From contig JAFOHH010000078.1 of assembly GCA_017421905.1 (NCBI GenBank), forward strand, positions 1 through 10,739: a stretch of DNA of 10,739 nucleotides, in the 5' to 3' direction. The position numbers were made by a program, and so were the translations under genes. Numbering within the stretch: the stretch's first letter is position 1; each line of letters opens with the position of its first letter. Below are positions 1-7,100 of the stretch, one piece after another. The notes below the pieces were generated by a model. That model did not search any database. It had not been told where the DNA came from and saw only the letters and a list, made by a program, of their open reading frames with translations. The DNA comes from Clostridia bacterium (GTDB taxonomy: Bacteria > Bacillota > Clostridia > Christensenellales > Borkfalkiaceae).

Positions 1-256
1 AACATCCCCCTTTGTCGCTGCTTACCCTTTTCGCCTGCTCGTTTGTTTTCGTGTGCCGCTATTCTACATTTGCCCCCTGTTTACTTGCCGCCTTTCGCTT
101 TCTATTCGCCTGCTTTTTTTGCGCGAAAAAACGCCGAAAAAAGGGTAAATTTTCTTGCTTTTGCGCAACTTTTTCCCCCTCGCAAAAAAAAAATCCTTTT
201 TGGGTAAAAAAACTCAAAAAAATTGCAAAAAAATCGCATATATTTCCGGTCATTAG
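1..256. other. Gene-free upstream region: pyrimidine-rich stretch, then phased A/T tracts
   Basis: No convincing gene is seen here. Positions 1-120 are strongly pyrimidine-rich on the + strand (93 of 120 by hand count), and the 10-mer TTCGCCTGCT occurs twice (30-39 and 105-114). From 114 to 233 there is a series of A- or T-tracts whose centres are mostly 10-11.5 bases apart, ending about 24 bases before the asnS -35 box. Such phasing is known to give intrinsic DNA curvature and UP-element-like promoter help. Open frames in both directions have extreme Phe/Cys or Lys compositions that follow the base skew and have no ribosome site, so I did not call them. On the minus strand an AAAGGGGG purine run at 13-6 could be the ribosome site of a divergent gene starting just past the left edge, but this cannot be tested here. 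Confidence 0.6.
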
Positions 257-285
257 TTGAAATTTTTTTGCAAATATGGTAAAAT
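257..285 (+). promoter_or_regulatory. SigA-type promoter of asnS, extended -10
   Basis: The -35 box TTGAAA (257-262) and the -10 box TAAAAT (280-285) each match the consensus at 5 of 6 positions and are separated by the optimal 17 bases. TG at 277-278 gives an extended -10 (TGGTAAAAT). Transcription should start near 292, leaving an untranslated leader of about 95 bases before asnS. The spacer contains a T7 run (263-269). This is the only good promoter before the asnS-plsX-rnc-smc-ftsY run and probably drives it, although internal promoters cannot be excluded. Confidence 0.75.
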
Positions 286-304
286 TTATGAGGCAAATTA
301 TAAC

Positions 305-374
305 GCTGCTTTACAAAGCATATTGCGCACGGAAAAAACTGCTTATCCATATGTAGTATTTTTTGCAAAGCAGC
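305..374 (+). promoter_or_regulatory. Foldable 5' leader of asnS with two competing stems
   Basis: Bases 305-318 pair with 361-374 over 14 positions, including one A.C mismatch and one G.U pair; the outer eight pairs (GCTGCTTT with AAAGCAGC) are perfect. Bases 319-323 (CATAT) then pair with 349-353 (ATATG), extending the stem inward. The same 5' arm can instead form a small local hairpin, 307-311 with 316-320. The long stem ends at 374, directly against the Shine-Dalgarno AGGGAG (375-380), so which fold forms could alter ribosome access. It is not a T-box: the conserved T-box bulge sequence is absent and no terminator hairpin with a U-run is present. The pairing is seen in the sequence; a regulatory role is inference. 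Confidence 0.5.
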
Positions 375-387
375 AGGGAGAAAGATA

Positions 388-1782
388 ATGAAAAGAACTT
401 ACCTAAAAACCGTTTTTACCGACTATGAAAAATTAAACGGTCAAATCGTTACCGTAGCAGGCTGGGTGAGAACGCTGCGCGACAGCAAAGCGTTTGCTTT
501 TATCGAGCTTAACGACGGCAGCTATTTCAAAAACTGCCAAATCGTTATGGAGCGCGAAACGCTTTCCAATTACGACGCTATCGCCAAACAAAACGTAGGC
601 GCGGCAATCGTTGTAACGGGCAAGGTGATTGTAACGCCCGAAAACAAGCAGCCCTTCGAAATTAAGGCAACGGAAATCGTGGTAGAAGGGGAATCCTCGC
701 CCGACTATCCCATGCAAAAAAAGCGCCACACGTTGGAATTTTTGCGTGAAATTGCGCACCTCCGCCCCCGCACCAACACGTTCGAGGCGGTTTTCCGCAT
801 CCGCAGCGAGGCAGCCTTTGCTATCCACAAATTCTTTAACGAACGCGGCTTTGTATACGTTCACACCCCCATCATCACCTCTAGCGACTGCGAAGGTGCA
901 GGGGCAATGTTCCAAGTAACTACTATGGATTTAAACAACGTTCCTAAAACGGAGGATGGCAAGGTAGATTACACCAAGGACTTTTTCCAAAAGCCCGTAT
1001 CCCTTACCGTTTCCGGTCAGTTAAACGTAGAAACGTACGCTATGGCGTTTGCTAACGTATACACCTTTGGGCCTACCTTCCGTGCAGAGCGCAGTAACAC
1101 CACCCGCCACGCCGCAGAGTTTTGGATGATCGAGCCCGAAATGGCGTTTGCCGATCTTTCCGACGATATGGATTGCGCCGAGGATATGGTTAAATTTATC
1201 ATTCGCCACGTTATGGAAACCTGCCCCGAGGAGCTTGCCTTCCTCAACAAGTTTATCGATACCGGCCTTCTCGATCGTTTGAATAACGTCGTAAACAACG
1301 AGTTCGTTCGCCTTACCTATACCGAGGCAATTTCCATTTTGGAAAAGGTTAAGGATCGTTTCGAATTCCCCGTATACTGGGGCGCAGACCTGCAAAGCGA
1401 GCACGAACGTTATCTTACCGAAGAAGTTTACAAAAAGCCGGTATTCCTTACCGATTATCCCAAGGAAATTAAAGCCTTTTATATGCGCTTAAACGACGAT
1501 GGTAAAACGGTTGCCGCAGCGGATATGCTCGTGCCCGGCATCGGCGAGCTGGTTGGCGGATCTCAAAGAGAAGAGCGCATGGATATCCTCCTTGCCCGCA
1601 TGGCGGAAATGGGCTTAAAGGAAGAAGATTACACCTTCTATACCGATCTCAGAAAATACGGTGGAAACAAGCACGCAGGCTTTGGACTCGGCTTTGAACG
1701 TATGATTATGTACCTAACGGGTATCGGCAACATTCGCGACGTAGTACCCTTCCCCCGTACGGTAAACAACTGCAAATACTAA
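388..1782 (+). CDS. asnS: Asparaginyl-tRNA synthetase (AsnRS, class IIb)
   Basis: This cytoplasmic enzyme charges tRNA-Asn with asparagine using ATP. At 464 residues it has the normal bacterial length. Residues 1 to about 115 form the OB-fold anticodon-binding domain ([21 protein letters not shown] around 25-45). The class II catalytic core follows: motif 1 near 149-166, the EGAGAMFQV segment at 169-177, motif 2 [11 protein letters not shown] at 231-241, and motif 3 [10 protein letters not shown] at 431-440 with its ATP-binding Arg438. The C-terminus has the AsnRS-type FPRT near 455-458. The ATG is preceded by AGGGAG at 375-380 with 7 bases spacing. The plsX gene follows after 22 bases, with its own AAAGGA, so the two are probably cotranscribed. 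AsnRS is not a usual neighbour of plsX. The distinction from AspRS rests on the overall sequence pattern and I regard it as secure. Confidence 0.97.
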   Translation: MKRTYLKTVFTDYEKLNGQIVTVAGWVRTLRDSKAFAFIELNDGSYFKNCQIVMERETLSNYDAIAKQNVGAAIVVTGKVIVTPENKQPFEIKATEIVVEGESSPDYPMQKKRHTLEFLREIAHLRPRTNTFEAVFRIRSEAAFAIHKFFNERGFVYVHTPIITSSDCEGAGAMFQVTTMDLNNVPKTEDGKVDYTKDFFQKPVSLTVSGQLNVETYAMAFANVYTFGPTFRAERSNTTRHAAEFWMIEPEMAFADLSDDMDCAEDMVKFIIRHVMETCPEELAFLNKFIDTGLLDRLNNVVNNEFVRLTYTEAISILEKVKDRFEFPVYWGADLQSEHERYLTEEVYKKPVFLTDYPKEIKAFYMRLNDDGKTVAAADMLVPGIGELVGGSQREERMDILLARMAEMGLKEEDYTFYTDLRKYGGNKHAGFGLGFERMIMYLTGIGNIRDVVPFPRTVNNCKY

Positions 1783-1804
1783 CGAAACGCAAAGGAACAA
1801 AACG

Positions 1805-2830
1805 ATGAAAATTATCGTAGACGTAATGGGCGGCGATAAGCCCCAAGAAGTAATAAAAGGGGCAATCGACTCTCTTTTTCTTAGCAAAGATTTTTCCATA
1901 ATCCTCGTCGGAAACGAAGAGCTGATTACCGCAACCCTCTCTACCTTAAAATACGATAGCGCTCGCGTAGAAATTCTCCCTTCAACGGAAGATATTTCGT
2001 GTAGCGACGAGCCTACCGTTGCCATTCGCAAAAAAACCGAATCCTCTCTCGTAAAATCTTACGACCTGTTAAAAAGAGAAGAAGAGGTTGTCGGCCTTAT
2101 TTCCGCAGGCAGTACGGGTGCCGTTCTCACGGGCGGCTTTATGAAAATCGGCCGCTTAAAAGGTGTTTCCCGCCCTGCGCTTGCGCCCGCTCTCCCCACC
2201 TTAACGGGCGGAAAGGTTTTGCTTATCGATAGCGGTGCAAACGTCGATTGTAAGCCCATCAACCTTTGCCACTTTGCTCTCCTCGGCTCGGCGTACTATC
2301 GCGCCGCGTTTGGGGTAGAACGCCCCCGCGTAGCCCTGCTTTGCAACGGTACGGAAAAGGAAAAGGGCAACGCCCTCGTAAAAGCTGCTTATCCGCTTAT
2401 GGAGCAAATGGATATTAACTTCGTAGGTAACATGGAAGCGCGCGACGTGCTTTCCGGTAAGTACGACGTAATCGTTGCCGACGGCTTTGCCGGTAACGTA
2501 GCCTTAAAAGCGACCGAAGGTGGCGTAGTAACCCTTTTAAAAATGCTAAAGAGCGGCATTAAAAGCTCCTTCCGTGCCAAAATCGGTTATTTATTCTTAA
2601 AGCCGGTATTTACCGAACTCCGCAAAACCATGGATATCAACGGCCAAGGCGGCGCGGTTCTTCTCGGTCTTAAAAAACCCGTGGTCAAAGTACACGGCTC
2701 GGCAACCGCTTCTGCAGTAACGATTGCCGTATCGCAAATAACAACGCTTGCCAACTTTGGGTATAACGACAAGCTTACCGAGGCGCTTTCCTCCCTTCCG
2801 GAAGGGTTTGGTGCAGAATCGGCAGTATAA
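1805..2830 (+). CDS. plsX: Phosphate acyltransferase PlsX
   Basis: PlsX converts acyl-ACP and inorganic phosphate to acyl-phosphate, the acyl donor used by PlsY in the first step of phospholipid synthesis; it works as a peripheral membrane enzyme. The 341-residue length is typical. Diagnostic stretches are the N-terminal VDVMGGDKP (5-13), SAGSTGAVL (100-108), LPTLTGGKVLLIDSGANVD (130-148), CNGTEKEKGN (180-189), FVGNMEARDV (206-215) and VADGFAGNVALKATEG (224-239), with the late GGAVLLGLKKPVVKVHGSA at 282-300. The ATG has AAAGGA at 1791-1796. In many Firmicutes plsX is followed by fabD, fabG and/or acpP before rnc. Here none of these is present, and a structured 98-base gap leads straight to rnc. 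Confidence 0.97.
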   Translation: MKIIVDVMGGDKPQEVIKGAIDSLFLSKDFSIILVGNEELITATLSTLKYDSARVEILPSTEDISCSDEPTVAIRKKTESSLVKSYDLLKREEEVVGLISAGSTGAVLTGGFMKIGRLKGVSRPALAPALPTLTGGKVLLIDSGANVDCKPINLCHFALLGSAYYRAAFGVERPRVALLCNGTEKEKGNALVKAAYPLMEQMDINFVGNMEARDVLSGKYDVIVADGFAGNVALKATEGGVVTLLKMLKSGIKSSFRAKIGYLFLKPVFTELRKTMDINGQGGAVLLGLKKPVVKVHGSATASAVTIAVSQITTLANFGYNDKLTEALSSLPEGFGAESAV

Positions 2831-2831
2831 C

Positions 2832-2898
2832 GGGCGGTCGTGCGTTTACGAAAACCACGCCGCATTCAGCCCCGTGGCAACGGCAAACCGCCCTTGCC
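2832..2898 (+). promoter_or_regulatory. Structured intergenic RNA between plsX and rnc
   Basis: Two alternative folds can be read. In one, GGGCGGT (2832-2838) pairs with ACCGCCC (2887-2893), enclosing a CCACG/CGTGG hairpin (2855-2859 with 2873-2877). In the other, a compact hairpin forms from 2876-2884 with 2890-2898: eight pairs, one C.C mismatch and the loop AAACC. No U-run follows, so it is not a classical terminator. It lies just before the rnc ribosome site (AAGGA, 2914-2918). RNase III is known in E. coli and Streptomyces to cut its own mRNA leader, so a self-regulatory target is plausible but unproven. A REP-like or chance structure is the alternative. Confidence 0.45.
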
Positions 2899-2928
2899 CG
2901 CAAAATTAATTGTAAGGAACTAAAAAAT

Positions 2929-4086
2929 ATGATATTCGATTTAGCCGAATGCGAAGAAATCGTCGGGCATTCCTTCCGCGATAAGCAAATTCTCCGCACG
3001 GCTTTTACCCATACCTCCTACGCAAACGAGCACAACACGCAAAGCTACGAGCGCATGGAATACCTCGGCGACGCCTTACTCGACTTTTTCGTTGCCGAAT
3101 ATCTTTATCGCAAATACCCCGGCGTAGACGAGGGGGAACTCACCACCCGCCGTGCGGCAATGGTAGCCAAAACGCCTCTTAAAAAAATTGCGCAGGAAAT
3201 GAATCTCGGCTCTTTCGTTCTGCTTGGCGAAGGCATGCGCACCGCAGGGGAGGCAAGCGATAAAATTCTTTCCAGCCTTATAGAGTCGGCAATCGCCGCT
3301 TTGTATTTAGACGGCGGTATCGATGCCGCAAGAAAGTTTGTAGAAGAGCGCGTGCTTGCCAATTCCGAATCCGTTTTAAAGGCGGCGGAAGATTCTAAAA
3401 GCGAGCTGCAAGAATACGTGCAAAAGTATAAGCTAGGCGCTCTTTCTTACGAAGAACTCAAAAAAAGCGGCCCCGACCATAGCCCCACGTTCGAAAGTAG
3501 AGTGCTGGTTGCCGGTAAGGAAATTGCGCGCGGAAAGGGAGCAAAAAAACAGCTTTCCGAGCAAGCCGCTGCCCGTGCCGCTCTCGCCATTTTAAAGCAG
3601 CAAACTGCGCAACCCGTTCTTCCTGCGCAAAAGGGCGCAAAGCAAAAAAATAAGCACCCCAAAGAGGTGCGCGTTTTATCCCTTGTTTCCAATTACGAAA
3701 AAAGCGCAACCCCCACCCCCTCTTTAAAAAGAGGGAAAAAGAAACAAAAGCAAACCTTTGCGGCGTACCTAGAATCGGTAGCAACCGAAAGTGCCACCCC
3801 GCAAGAAACCCCCTCCACTAAAAAGAAGGGCGGAGAAAAAAACAAACAAGCGGCAAGCGCGCCCGCGCAAAACAAAAAAGCCAATAAAAAGGCAAACAAA
3901 AACGGCAAAAAGGGGCAGGGAAACCAACCCCATAACGTACAAAAACAAAAAACCGAAAGCAAGGGAGCGGCTACGCAAAAGCAAGCCGCGGGGAAAGCGC
4001 CCGTAAAAGCGACCCCCAAAAAGAAAAAGCTCCGTTTTACGTCGGCAAAAAATAGCCGCCCGTCAGACGGAACGCCCCTCGTTTAA
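2929..4086 (+). CDS. rnc: Ribonuclease III with a long basic C-terminal tail
   Basis: RNase III cuts double-stranded RNA in rRNA precursors and mRNAs. The catalytic domain occupies about residues 1-150, with the signature ERMEYLGDALLD (41-52; normally NERLEFLGD) and VDEGE (66-70). The double-stranded-RNA-binding domain is about 157-225 (SELQEYVQK at 158-166, SEQAAARAALAIL at 210-222). Aligned to E. coli, the carboxylates E38, E41, D45, E65 and E117 are kept as E41, E44, D48, E68 and E119, but D114 is replaced by Ser116. The usual length is about 225-250 residues. This one has 385, the extra part (226-385) being low complexity and rich in Lys (34 of 160), Ala, Gln, Thr and Pro, probably disordered and strongly positive. 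The start has AAGGA at 2914-2918. smc follows after 77 bases, as in most Firmicutes. The enzyme assignment is secure; the tail's role is unknown. Confidence 0.95.
   Translation: MIFDLAECEEIVGHSFRDKQILRTAFTHTSYANEHNTQSYERMEYLGDALLDFFVAEYLYRKYPGVDEGELTTRRAAMVAKTPLKKIAQEMNLGSFVLLGEGMRTAGEASDKILSSLIESAIAALYLDGGIDAARKFVEERVLANSESVLKAAEDSKSELQEYVQKYKLGALSYEELKKSGPDHSPTFESRVLVAGKEIARGKGAKKQLSEQAAARAALAILKQQTAQPVLPAQKGAKQKNKHPKEVRVLSLVSNYEKSATPTPSLKRGKKKQKQTFAAYLESVATESATPQETPSTKKKGGEKNKQAASAPAQNKKANKKANKNGKKGQGNQPHNVQKQKTESKGAATQKQAAGKAPVKATPKKKKLRFTSAKNSRPSDGTPLV
3703..3849 (+). repeat. Palindrome and diverged two-copy repeat inside the rnc tail
   Basis: A perfect inverted repeat, CCCTCTTT at 3718-3725 and AAAGAGGG at 3728-3735 with a 2-base centre, sits in a C-rich context (ACCCCCACCCCC). 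It is read in frame as PSLKRG. A diverged related unit follows at 3790-3849. At protein level, residues 259-275 (SATPTPSLKRGKKKQKQ) resemble 288-307 (SATPQETPSTKKKGGEKNKQ), a spacing of about 29 residues. This may be an internal duplication of tail sequence, or a dispersed palindromic element that inserted in frame and decayed. A genome-wide search for the palindrome would separate the two. Confidence 0.5.
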
Positions 4087-4124
4087 GTTTTCGCATCCCC
4101 ATCACTCGCCCAAAAGGCAACCTC

Positions 4125-4140
4125 GTTACGTATTCGTAAC
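4125..4140 (+). promoter_or_regulatory. Small hairpin upstream of the smc ribosome site
   Basis: GTTACG (4125-4130) and CGTAAC (4135-4140) form a perfect 6-base stem with the loop TATT. It ends 7 bases before the smc Shine-Dalgarno AAAGGAG (4148-4154). No U-run follows, so it is not an intrinsic terminator. It might tune translation of the TTG-initiated smc or mark an RNA processing site; both are inference. A 6-base stem can also arise by chance. Confidence 0.4.
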
Positions 4141-4163
4141 AAATCGTAAAGGAGAAAACGAAA

Positions 4164-7100
4164 TTGAACTTTAATAAAATCGACATCGTTGGCTTTAAAT
4201 CGTTTGCCGACCGTTTAGAAATCAATTTCAACGTCGGCGTTACCGGCATCGTAGGTCCTAACGGCTGCGGTAAAAGTAACGTAGCAGATGCAATCCGTTG
4301 GGTTCTTGGCGAACAATCGGCAAGAATTTTGCGCGGTAGCAGCATGCAAGACGTTATTTTCAGCGGTACGCAAAACCGTAAAGCACTTTCTTATTGCGAA
4401 GTATCTCTGCACTTCGATAACAGCAGCCGCATGTTCTCGCTCGATTATAACGAAGTAGTCATCACGCGTAAGCTGTACCGTTCGGGAGAAAGTGAATATT
4501 ACATAAACCGCCAAATCGCCCGCTTAAAGGATATCGTCAACCTACTGCACGAGGTAGGTATCGGTAAAGAGGGCTATTCCATCATCGGTCAAGGTAAGGT
4601 AGACGAATTGCTTTCCTCCAAGCCCGAAGAACGCCGTGCCATTTTCGAAGAGGCTACCGGCATTTCCAAATTCAAGGGCACGAAAGCGGATATCGAACGC
4701 CGCCTTGCAAGAACCAAGGATAACCTCGTGCGCTATCTCGATATCTTAAACGAGTTAGAGCTGCGCATCGGGCCCCTTAAAAAGCAGTCCGAAGAGGCTA
4801 TTCGCTATAAAGATCTTTCCGAAAAGATTAAATATCAAGAAATCAACCACTTTATTTTCAAGGCGGAAAACGTTGGGGCGGAACGTGCCAAGGTACAAGC
4901 CCGCATCGACGAAATCGACGGGCAAATCCGTGAGCAGGACGAAGAGCAATCCGCCGCTCAGGCTCGCTACGAAAGAGTGGGTACGGAAATCATTTTAAAC
5001 GACGCCGCCGTGCAAAAGGTCAACGAGGACATTTTGCGCAACTCGGTAGAAAACGAAAAACGCCTTGGCGACGTAAAGGTATACGGCGAACGTATCAACG
5101 CTTGCCGCACGGAAATCGACCGCTTAAAGGGCGAAATCGAATCGGATACCATTAAGCTCAACCGTGTAAACCAACAAATTGTGGAAAAGACGGAAGAAAA
5201 GGAAGAAAAAACGCGCGCTCTTGCCGAGCTGGACCGCAAGGCAGAGCAAGAAAAAGCCGAGCTCGTTACCTTAATCCGTCAAATTTCCGCAGCGGAAGGC
5301 GTTTCGGAAGAGAACCGCAAAAAGATGATGGAAAACATCCAATCTCTTTCGGACGTAAAGGTTGCCGTTGCCTCGCTCGACGCGAAAAAGAGCCTGCTTT
5401 CCTCCCGTCAACAAGAGGTGGTAGAAAAGGTCGAAACCTTAAAAACGCTGATGCGCAATGCGGAAATCGAGGGCTTAAAATATCAAAACCTCGCCGCAGA
5501 ATTAAAGCAGAAAAACGAAGATTTAGATAAAGTGATTGCCGAAAAGCAAACGCAAAGCTATCTTCTTGCCGAAAAAGTAAAGGAATACAACGCAAAACTC
5601 ATTACCTTAAACAGCCAACTCGCATCGCACCTTGCTAAGCAAAACTTCTTAAAGGAAATGAAAACCTCTTACGAAGGCTTTGGCGAATCGGTTAAATTTT
5701 TAATGCGCGGTGCGGAAAGCGATCGTAGCCTTTCTACCAAAATTCGCGGTGTCGTTGCAAAGGTAATTAAAACGGACAAAATGTACGTTACGGCAATGGA
5801 AACGGCGCTCGGCGGCTCTATGCAGTCGGTCATCGTAGATACGCCCGAGGATGCAAAACCCCTCATCGCTTATCTTAAGAGCAAGGGCGGCGGCAGGGTT
5901 ACCTTCCTCCCCATTTCCTCCGTACGCGCCCGCTTCGAAAGCGAAAGCATCAAACGCGCGTTGCGCGAACAAGGTGCGCTGGGCCTTGCTACCGACCTTG
6001 TTAAGTGCGACGCAATGTTCGACGGCATTATCCGCAACCTCCTCGGCAACACGCTCGTCGTAGACCAGATCGATAACGCCATCGCTATTTCCAAAAAATA
6101 CGCATCCGCCTTTAAAATCGTTACGCTGGAAGGGGAAATTTTCACCACCCAAGGCGCAATTACGGGCGGTAGCGCAAACCGCAACATCCACCTCCTTGGC
6201 GGCGACAAGCAGATTGCCGCGGTAGAAGGGGATATCGAACGCGCAAAAGAACAACTCGCCAAGGGCGAACGCATGGTAGAGGAGTTCAAGCAACGCCAAG
6301 AAAAAATGGCGGAAGAAATGGATGCAATCCGCCTCAATATCACTAAAAACGAACAGGATATGCTCGTTTACGGCGAAAAAGCCATGGCTTTTGCCGCAGA
6401 ATATCAACGCCTTTCCAGCGAACTTTCCGCATACGATGCCGAGGTTGCCGCAATCGAAAGCACCCTTTCTTCTATTGCAGAAGAGCAAACGCGCGCTACC
6501 AGCGTAAAAGCGTTTGAAGAAATGAGCGAGGAAGAACAAGCCCGCTTTGCTGCCGAATTCGACAAGATGAAACAGCGCAGAGACGAGCTTGCCGACCTCA
6601 CTACCCGCCGCGAAATCGAGCGCAACGCCCTCCTTTCCGCACTCGGCGTTATTTCTTCGGATATCATGCGCCTTTCCACGCAGGTTCAGGAGCTCACCGC
6701 CGCAATTGCTGCCACCAAAGAAACGCTCGCTATGAACGAACGCATCTTCGCACAGCTTGCAGAGGCAGCTTCTAAGGTAGCCCTTTCGGAAGAAGAGCAA
6801 AACGTGGTTACCGAAATGAAGAACCACCTTGCAAGTCTAGAAGAGCAAAAATCCGCCCTCCTTCGCGAACAAGTGGAAATCGATAAGAAAAAGCAAGAAA
6901 TTCACGAGGCGGTTCTCGCATTGCAGTCTAAGCGTGCCGAAGAAGAAATTGCCATGGCAAAAATTTCTTCCGACCTCGAACACCTTGCTTCTAACATTAA
7001 AGAAGACTACGACCTCGACTTCGATGCTTGCATGGAGTTAAAGGACGAAAACTTCGACGACTACGGCTCGCTTGCCGAAACGGCTCGCTTAAAGAGAGAG

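Noticed and set aside
12..260. 82-codon open frame on the + strand (and smaller minus-strand frames at 59-253 and 102-368)
   Set aside because: Starts at TTG without a ribosome site; composition swings from Phe/Cys-rich to Lys-rich exactly with the base skew, and it ends in the asnS promoter.
297..302. Perfect minus-strand -10 box (TATAAT read on the minus strand)
   Set aside because: No -35-like sequence lies at 15-18 bases spacing; probably chance in AT-rich DNA.
288..356. 22-codon frame from ATG 288 in the asnS leader, as a possible attenuation peptide
   Set aside because: The ATG lies before the predicted transcription start (near 292), has no ribosome site and contains no Asn codon.
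305..387. T-box riboswitch before asnS
   Set aside because: The conserved T-box sequence and a terminator/antiterminator pair are absent.
2840..2923. 27-codon basic frame from GTG in the plsX-rnc gap
   Set aside because: No ribosome site, rare start, and it runs through the likely structured RNA and the rnc Shine-Dalgarno.
3693..4019. Hydrophobic 108-residue antisense frame, and a 71-residue basic + frame at 3791-4006, over the rnc tail
   Set aside because: Mirror images of A/C-rich low-complexity coding; no ribosome sites and no family resemblance.
5700..6827. 375-residue antisense open frame within smc
   Set aside because: Covers part of the hinge and the returning coiled coil, whose codon bias suppresses antisense stops; no recognisable domain, and smc is intact on the + strand.
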